The position numbers and the translations under genes were made by a program. A stretch of 64,000 nt of DNA from Apodospora peruviana (lineage: Eukaryota > Ascomycota > Sordariomycetes > Sordariales > Lasiosphaeriaceae), in assembly GCA_033439685.1 (NCBI GenBank), contig JAUEDM010000002.1, forward strand, positions 5,704,001 to 5,768,000, in the 5' to 3' direction. The notes under the pieces are model-generated. The model saw only the letters and a program-made list of their open reading frames with translations, ran no database searches and was not told the DNA's origin. This document shows, one piece after another, positions 57,664 through 64,000 of the stretch; position 1 is the stretch's first letter, and each line of letters opens with the position of its first letter.

Positions 57664-58275
57664 GTCGTTCACTGTTGATATCTACTCGGATTGGGTAGAT
57701 CGGTTGAAGTACTTCTGGGGGCTGAAACAAAATGAGCATGAAAAGGAGGAAGGGAGGTTAAGAAGCATACGAGCCTTTTAAAAGGGGTTACGTTTCATTG
57801 CGGTGATTTGCTTGTTTATTATGGACTATTGTCACTCGCTTAGTTGAGCAGTTCAATCATATTATAGACAAAGTAGTGAAGAATGTCCCTATTTGTGATT
57901 ATAAAGCGACCCTTGCATCGGCAAGGGAGAAAGCGTCTTGTCTGAGTCACGCAGTTTTTCACAGCAATAGCATGTCTCTCATTAATAGCAAAATGCGGTT
58001 GTACGACTGTAAGGCATACAGAACAGTATGGAACATTCCCACAAAAGGAAATGCGACAGGAGAGTTGGCTGGTCACACATATAAAAATATGGTCAGCCCC
58101 CAGTTAGTTCCACAGTAATAGGTACCCGAGTTAGATCAGGAGATCTTCGGATCAGTGCATTACTCCATAAGGTACCTGCCTACCTAAGGTAATCAGACCA
58201 ACTTCATCCTTCTCATAGGTACCTACACAGCAACCAAACTGCCTTTAGACAGAAATAAAATACCCACACAAAAAG
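57664..58275. other. Intergenic, AT-rich in part
   Basis: No gene is supported. A cluster of ggtacct/taggtacc-like motifs lies at about 58120-58225, upstream of the deaminase gene. Confidence 0.4.
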
Positions 58276-58887
58276 ATGCCAACTAAAACTGATTTAGAGA
58301 ACAACGAGCTAATCAAGATAGCATCAAAAGCGCTCTCGAAAATCCCCGATAAGAAAAATACCCACACAATCGTGGCAGCAGTTTGTTCGACTCCGCGATT
58401 TGGTAGGAGAACGTTTGTCGCCGTCGATGTCGACCACTTCAACGGCGGGGCTTGTGCCGAGCTCGTCGTGTTGGGTGCCGCTGCCGCGCAGGGCGCCCTG
58501 CCGTCCGACATTAAGACCATAGTTGCCGTGCTCAAGCGGCCGGGCGAGCGCGACACCGTGGTTAACTCGTGCGGACGGTGTCGGCAGGTGCTGCTGGACT
58601 ACAATCCCGACATCAAGGTTGTCGTCATGCTGGAAGGTCAAAGGGAGAGAATTACGGTACTGGTAAGCGAGTTGTTGCCGTTTCCTTATTTCTGGACGTT
58701 CGGGGATACTACGGCGAAGAAACTTGAAGAAGAGGCTCAAGAAGAAGAGGCCCAAGAAGAAGAGGCTCAAGAAGAGGCCCAAGAAGAAGAGGCTCAAGAA
58801 GAGGCCCAAGAAGAAGAGGCTCAAGAAGAAGAGTCTCAACTTGACGAAGAGTCTCAAAATGAAGGGTCCCCTACTCTGTCATGCTGA
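58276..58887 (+). CDS. Cytidine/blasticidin-S deaminase-like enzyme with acidic tail, 203 aa
   Basis: Single exon. The zinc-binding motifs of the tetrameric cytidine-deaminase family are complete: HFNGGACAELVVLGAAAA supplies Cys60 and catalytic Glu62, and NSCGRCRQVLLDYNP supplies Cys99 and Cys102. The HFxGGxCAELVVLG block and the LLPFPYFW end are closer to blasticidin-S deaminase than to housekeeping cytidine deaminase. Residues about 150-195 are a Glu/Ala/Gln repeat (EEEAQ/EEAQ units), absent from ordinary family members. Inferred cytosolic hydrolytic deamination of a cytosine-containing nucleoside or antibiotic; substrate not determinable. Confidence 0.85.
   Translation: MPTKTDLENNELIKIASKALSKIPDKKNTHTIVAAVCSTPRFGRRTFVAVDVDHFNGGACAELVVLGAAAAQGALPSDIKTIVAVLKRPGERDTVVNSCGRCRQVLLDYNPDIKVVVMLEGQRERITVLVSELLPFPYFWTFGDTTAKKLEEEAQEEEAQEEEAQEEAQEEEAQEEAQEEEAQEEESQLDEESQNEGSPTLSC
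58727..58860 (+). repeat. Coding minisatellite, GAAGAAGAGGCTCAA units
   Basis: About eight to nine units of 12-15 bases (gaagaagaggctcaa or gaagaggcccaa) encode the acidic EEEAQ/EEAQ tail of the deaminase. Unit-length variation is always a multiple of three. Confidence 0.9.
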
Positions 58888-59859
58888 ACTCGAGGGACGA
58901 GAAATGGACGGTACGGGTCAGATAGTTACTGCCGTTTGCATAGTCTGACCGCCGGGGCATACAGGGTTAATGGAATGTCTATAAAATAAGGGTCCGTGTC
59001 TGAGTTGGCTTGACATGTTTTTGTGAACGAAAATTTTGATGGAGGACAACAGCGTTTGTGGCGTGATTAAACCGACAGAACAGTCAGAAAAGTTAGTACT
59101 ATCAAGATGGAGTCAAGCAGATTAACTCGGCATCGAGAAATTGTTTCCCTTACTTAAACATGTTTCATTCTGTTGATATTTACCTGCTACCTGTCACGGC
59201 CGGCATCAAGGATCGATGGACGAACTCATCAATTGGGCGCTATCAACGAAGATTCTAAACTGCAGAGGAAAGGAAAGAAAAGAACAATCCTTGGAGTGCG
59301 AAGCGCGACAAGCTTCATCGTGGGGTGGAACCCCTTGACCTTCGTTGCTCCTGATTGGTCCTAGTGACTGAGTCTCCACACCGTTCCGCAACGATAGCTC
59401 TGCGGGGCGGCTGGGAGGCATGAAACAGGGGTCTGGGAGGGCTTGGTCCTCGCACTACCAATCTGCTTCTTGAGTGCTAAATCCTTACCCGCCTCCGGTT
59501 CCCACACGAAGTCCTATCTAATGTTACGCCTGTTCTCTCTGGGAAGGATCCTAGCCTGAATATCTTCCACAGCTCTGGAGAAAAGGCGTGTTAGGTCAAA
59601 GCTTCGTGCAGTTCGGGGCGGCCGCGTTCGTCACTGTGAAAAAACGCCAACGACATGCTAGCCAATCAGAGTGAAAGTGCTGGCCAACACCATCTTGACC
59701 GTTAAGCTGTGCCGCAATGTTACATTACCTAGTTGCAACTAGACTTATTATTCCTCCCGATCTCACCGCGCTTTCTTTCTTTCCTTGCTCTCTCCAAGCG
59801 CACAACCTTTCGTTTTTTTTTTCTCTGGGGACTCTTCTTCGACAATAGGCCATTCAACC
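58888..59859. other. Intergenic
   Basis: No gene is supported. The distal part is the promoter of the P450 starting at 59860; a T-rich run lies at 59813-59823. Confidence 0.4.
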
Positions 59860-61530
59860 ATGTTACCAGCAGCCGTTAGCTATGCGTTTGGAGGTTTTGC
59901 CGCCACCTACCTCTTCCTTCTCGTCCTCCTCCACCTCACCCAGGACGCGAGAGAGCCACCCGCGATCCTTACCGAGATTCCCTTTTTAGGCCCTCTGGTA
60001 GGCATGATCCGCGAAAAGTCACGCTTCTACATTCGCCTGAGGTTCGTGCATCCACCTTGGCTTCCGTGATATCTTGCGCTTCCAGATGTTGGAGCTAAAT
60101 TCGGACCGCTGAGCAGGGATACATATAACCTTCCCATTTACACGCTACGTTTGCCATTTTCCCGTATCTATGTCGTCAACGCAACTGAGCTCATCCCTGC
60201 CCTGCAAAAGCAGTGGCGCCTTGTCAGCTTTGGTTCGTTTGCAGCCGGCGCAGGCAGTGTCGTTGGCATGAGCAAGGAAGCCGTCGAGGTCATGCACCGC
60301 GATCTTACAAGTGAAGACGGCTTTACCCTGAGCTGGCCCAAATACGTCATGCCCGCCATGGCCCCCGGCCCAAGTCTTGATGCCATGAACAGGAAGGCTA
60401 TAGAGGTCTTCGCCGGCGAGACAGAAAAACTACGGGCCAAAGGGACCGTAACAATTGGCCTCCGGGAATGGTCGCGTGCGGTCATGGTTACTTCCACCTC
60501 CGAGGCTGTTTGGGGACTCCAGAACCCATACCGAGACCCAATGGTGGCCTCAGCTTGGAAGACGTTTGAGGCGGGCTTCCTGACCATTTCCATGTTTCCG
60601 ATGCCGTCCCTCTTCGTGCCCAAGCTATTCCGCGCGCGCGAGATCGCGGCCACCGCCATGGTCGATTATATGCGCAAGGGCGGCCATCAGACAGCATCCG
60701 GTCTCGTGCAAAAGCGCGTCGAGCATCATCAAGGCATCTTCAAACTGGGAGTCGAGGACTTTGCCCGCGGGGAGCTGGGAAACACGTTCGCTGTGTTGGG
60801 CAACACGACGCCCTGCGCCATGTGGGTTCTGTACCACATCTTCTCCGATGACCAGGTCCTGACCGACATCCGCGGCGAGCTCTCGACCCTCGTGCATGAA
60901 GAAGAAAAAGACGACGAGGAGAACGGCACCACCCCCGTCAGCTCCATAGATATAGCCGGTATCAAGTCGTCCTGCCCCATTCTCAAGAGCACCTTTCAGG
61001 AGACGCTCCGCTTCCGCGCGGTCAACCCGGGCCCACGCAGGCTTTTAGAGGATGTCCTTCTCGATGGCAAGATCCTCCTCAAGAAGGGCAGCATGCTGAT
61101 GATCCCGGCGCCCGTGCAACACACCGATGTGTCGGCCTGGGGCGAGAACGCACACGAATTTGATCACCTCCGCTTCGTGCGCAAGCCAGAGCCGGGCCAG
61201 AAACGTCTCAACCGCGTCGCGTTTCGTGCCTTTGGCGGAGGACACAACCTCTGCCCGGGCCGCCACTTCGCCAGTACGGAGATCATGGCGCTCGCGGCGC
61301 TGCTTGTGCTTCAGTTTGATATCGTGCCTGTCGTTGGAGGTAAGTGGGTTGAGCCCACATGGGAAAATTCACCCATGCAGTCGGGTTTTCCTGTCATCGA
61401 CAATGATATCGACGTCGAGCTGCAGCCTAGGGACCCGAGCAGGAAGTGGCGCGTGACGTTTTCAGGCTCAGACGAGGCTATGGATATTGTGTCTGAAGAT
61501 ATTACGGCTGGGGGACGGGGAGCAATGTAG
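59860..61530 (+). CDS. Cytochrome P450 (CYP7/CYP8-like fungal group), 531 aa
   Basis: Two exons, 59860-60041 and 60117-61530, with a 75-nt GT-AG intron whose junction gives RLRRDTYNLPIYTL. The alternative acceptor further upstream leads to a stop. The N-terminal anchor is VSYAFGGFAATYLFLLVLL. Core motifs are VLGNTTPCAMWVLY in the I-helix position, lacking the usual Asp/Glu-Thr pair as in CYP7/CYP8 relatives, K-helix ETLR, and heme loop FGGGHNLCPGRHFA with Cys440. Substrates of the fungal members are mostly unknown; the animal relatives act on sterols or prostanoids. An upstream in-frame Met (59785) would add 25 residues. Confidence 0.85.
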
Positions 61531-62255
61531 TAGTTGTCGTTTTAGGATCTGGTACTACACGTATCTCTGCCAAGTTCTTCAGTTTAGTCATGACTAGGTA
61601 CTCATCCTTGATATAATGGTGTAAACCAACGTAAGCACCTACGGATAGTCGCTGCATTCCGGGAGCAGAGTCGCGGTAATAACACAGTTGTCGTGGTGAG
61701 CTAGCTTTTGTAATCACAATGCATGATATTGTAATACTTATTTTAAGACTGTCGTCGTGGTTAATCAGTGCAAAATGACATGTCTACGTGCATATGATCC
61801 CGTCCCGCCTCCCCAGTCCCGCTCCCACTACACCATCTTACCAACCAATAGGAAAATAGGTACACAATGTCTAATACGACGTATTTTCCATGCAGCCGTC
61901 GATAAAGTTCCTGCATCTATATAGTCTTGGCGGTTCCTGGTTCGGTCAAGTGCCCTTGCTGCCGCTTTCACAATGCCGTATTGTGCACTGCTGCGCTGGC
62001 ATCTCCGAGCCAGCTCCGGAGCCATCAGTAATCGCAACATCTACCCCTCAAAGCATGCAACTGCCTGGTAGGTTTAATACGCGGTAATCGTACCTAGTTA
62101 TTAATTCGAACAGGTCCATAAGAACCTCAGTATCCTGACCCATTTAACCCCCCCGGCTGGATTCACCTCCTCATCTTCGTAGCATAAGCGGAGCTCTAGC
62201 TCGACTGCACAGTATCATCAGCAGCCTTACTCTTATAGAGTAACACTAGAGAAAA
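61531..62255. other. Intergenic
   Basis: No gene is supported; ordinary composition. Confidence 0.4.
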
Positions 62256-64000
62256 ATGGCTTTGTTTCCAGTCAAACTTCTAGTCTCCTGTCTCATCTCG
62301 GCCGTTTGCTTCACAAATGGGGGCTTTGTATCAACAACAGCCACAACGGGGGACAACACCCTTCCTCGCGACACCAACGGCACGGTAAACACCCACGACC
62401 TGCTCGCCAGAGACGATGGTGTGCCCAGTTCCTACAGCGAGGGCACTCTCCGCGGCTCCGTCGTGCTCTACAACGGCAAGATCCACACCATGGACGCGTC
62501 CGACACCGTGGCCAACGTGATCGGCATCAAAGACGGCAAGATCGTGTACGTGGGTAACAGCCAGACCGAAGCGCTGCACCGTGCCAACTCGCTCAGCAGC
62601 AGCCCGCAACAGCAGCCACGAGCCATCAACCTGCGCGGCCGCATCACCATCCCAGGGCTCATCGACTGCCACAACCACATCGTCCTGCTCGGTAACCGCC
62701 CAGGCTACCACACGCCCCTCGAGAGCGCAGCCAGCATCGCCGATGTACAAGCCACCTACAAAGCACGAGCATCAGCCGTCCCAAAGGGGTCCTTCATCAC
62801 CACCATCGGCGGCTTCAGCCCAAACCAGTTCGCCGAGCGCAGACTGCCCACCCTAGCCGAGCTCGACGCCGCAGCACCAGACCACCCGGTCTTCATCAGC
62901 ACCAGCTTCGCCGGGCCAGCCACGACCAACACCCTCGGCAAGAACTTCTTCCAATCTCTCCCCGGAGACATGTCGGTAGCGGTAAGCGCCAACGGCTCCA
63001 TCGCCATCGGTCTCGAGAACGGCAAAGCGCTGCTCTCGCTGCGCCAGCAGTTAACATTCGCCGACCGCAAGCGCACCGTCCACGACACGATGGCCTACGC
63101 GGCCTCGCTCGGTCTGACCACCCACCTCGACCAGGGCGCCTTCGCGGCAACCAACACGCCGGCCGATATTGCGGCAAGCGAGGACCTCTACACTTTTCAC
63201 TTGCCATGGCTGTCGGTCTACGACGACCTGCGCGGCATTATTCGGTTGCGAATCAATTTCCTGTCGCAGGACACCGATCTGGCCGTGCCGGCTGTTACCC
63301 AGCGGCTGCTAAACACGTTCAAGTTTTTTGGGAATGATATGGTTCGCACCGGCGCAATAGGCGAATTTGTCACGGCTGACTACGACGGCGGGCCTGTCTT
63401 TGATCAGGCGCTGCGCGCTGTAGCGAAAGCCGGTTGGCGGCTTGAGGTGCATTCGCTCACTGACACCGATTACCAGCGACAGATACGGGCTTTCGAGGCA
63501 GTGAACAGCGCATTCAATATTACTAGTTTGAGGTGGGTGGTCGCCCACGTGCCGCAGATCACGCAGGAGTATCTTGCGCGTCTGAAGCGGTTGGGGGGCG
63601 GCGTCAATTTGTCGGGGTGGCAGTATCTGGCTGGAACGGGCAACACAACGAACCCGGCTGGCCCGCCCTGGCGCCGGATCATCGATAGTGGGATCCCGGC
63701 TGGGTTCGGGGCCGACGGGGCAAATATCGCGCCCCTGAGCCCGTGGCCGCATATTTACTATGCTACCACCGGGAAGAATTCCAAGGGGGAGCTGATCAAT
63801 CCTGGGCAGACGATCAGTAGACTTGAGGCGTTGAAGCTGTACACTACGGCGAATAATTGGTTTCTTGGCGGGCCGGACGAGGGGACGCTTGGTGTCCTGG
63901 AGGAGGGGAGGCTTGGGGACGTGGTTGTGCTCAGCGACGACTATTTTAGTGTTTCGGAGGAGAAGCTGAAGAAGATGAAGAGTGTTTTGACTGTTGTTGG
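62256..64000 (+). CDS. Secreted YtcJ-type amidohydrolase, partial (3' end outside)
   Basis: Open from the ATG at 62256 to the window end (581 codons) without introns. Signal peptide: LFPVKLLVSCLISAVCFTNG. An amidohydrolase 3 / YtcJ-like TIM-barrel follows: VVLYNGKIHTMD and GIKDGKIVYVG form the small beta-domain, ITIPGLIDCHNHIVLLG carries the metal-binding His-x-His, and LTTHLDQGAF, WRLEVHSLTD, WVVAHVPQI and GFGADGANIAPL match later metal or active-site segments. The C-terminal return to the beta-domain (GVLEEGRLGDVVVLSDDY) has begun, so only a few tens of residues should be missing. Predicted secreted hydrolase of amide or cyclic amide bonds; substrate unknown. Confidence 0.85.
   Translation, partial: MALFPVKLLVSCLISAVCFTNGGFVSTTATTGDNTLPRDTNGTVNTHDLLARDDGVPSSYSEGTLRGSVVLYNGKIHTMDASDTVANVIGIKDGKIVYVGNSQTEALHRANSLSSSPQQQPRAINLRGRITIPGLIDCHNHIVLLGNRPGYHTPLESAASIADVQATYKARASAVPKGSFITTIGGFSPNQFAERRLPTLAELDAAAPDHPVFISTSFAGPATTNTLGKNFFQSLPGDMSVAVSANGSIAIGLENGKALLSLRQQLTFADRKRTVHDTMAYAASLGLTTHLDQGAFAATNTPADIAASEDLYTFHLPWLSVYDDLRGIIRLRINFLSQDTDLAVPAVTQRLLNTFKFFGNDMVRTGAIGEFVTADYDGGPVFDQALRAVAKAGWRLEVHSLTDTDYQRQIRAFEAVNSAFNITSLRWVVAHVPQITQEYLARLKRLGGGVNLSGWQYLAGTGNTTNPAGPPWRRIIDSGIPAGFGADGANIAPLSPWPHIYYATTGKNSKGELINPGQTISRLEALKLYTTANNWFLGGPDEGTLGVLEEGRLGDVVVLSDDYFSVSEEKLKKMKSVLTVV

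Overview
The window is nuclear DNA of a filamentous ascomycete (Pezizomycotina; probably a Sordariomycete, but the sequence does not fix the genus). Most genes have short GT-AG introns (about 45-110 nt) with CTAAC/CTGAC-like branch points. The gene set is typical of accessory chromosome regions: an NLR-type receptor, a HET-domain gene, three P450s, a Pth11-like receptor, small secreted Cys-rich proteins, and many decayed genes beside transposon relics.

Layout. 1-2.6 kb: short repeats, no clear gene. 2.6-7.4 kb: an intact five-exon patatin/NB-ARC/TPR receptor with 17 nearly identical 42-residue TPR units. 7.4-9.8 kb: decayed sequence (Ulp1-like protease fragment, a ~213-bp foldback element, a broken membrane-protein gene). 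10.1-18.8 kb: a compact putative terpenoid locus with a methionine aminopeptidase 1 pseudogene, a UbiA-family prenyltransferase/terpene cyclase, a divergent P450 and two Fe(II)/2-oxoglutarate (PhyH-type) oxygenases. This combination recalls the fumagillin locus, where MetAP copies accompany a UbiA-type bergamotene cyclase.

19.7-27.3 kb is a graveyard: a HET gene with several frameshifts abutting a Ty1/copia fragment, an APH-fold kinase with a stop, a degenerate 12-bp-type repeat array, an AAA ATPase disrupted by microduplications in its Walker A motif, and the tail of a DUF3435/C2H2 protein. 27.6-32.2 kb: a divergent pair, a DUF7580-like protein with one in-frame TGA and a C2H2-like protein. 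32.3-38.7 kb: a Cys-rich surface protein, an LRR/F-box-like protein, an intron-containing tRNA-Ala(CGC), a frame-interrupted membrane gene and a LaeA-like methyltransferase.

40.0-48.5 kb: a CYP52-like P450, a Pth11-like receptor, a Thr-rich secreted protein, and a metzincin protease fused to H-type lectin repeats. 50.9-56.5 kb: a 1,738-residue coiled-coil protein with two glycine-rich hydrophobic segments and an internal repeat family, resembling alpha-helical pore-forming proteins. 57.3-64.0 kb: a small secreted protein, a blasticidin-S-deaminase-like enzyme with an acidic tail, a third P450, and a secreted YtcJ-type amidohydrolase that runs off the window.

Most likely to repay attention: the UbiA/P450/PhyH locus with its MetAP1 relic, the homogenised TPR receptor, and the giant pore-former-like protein.
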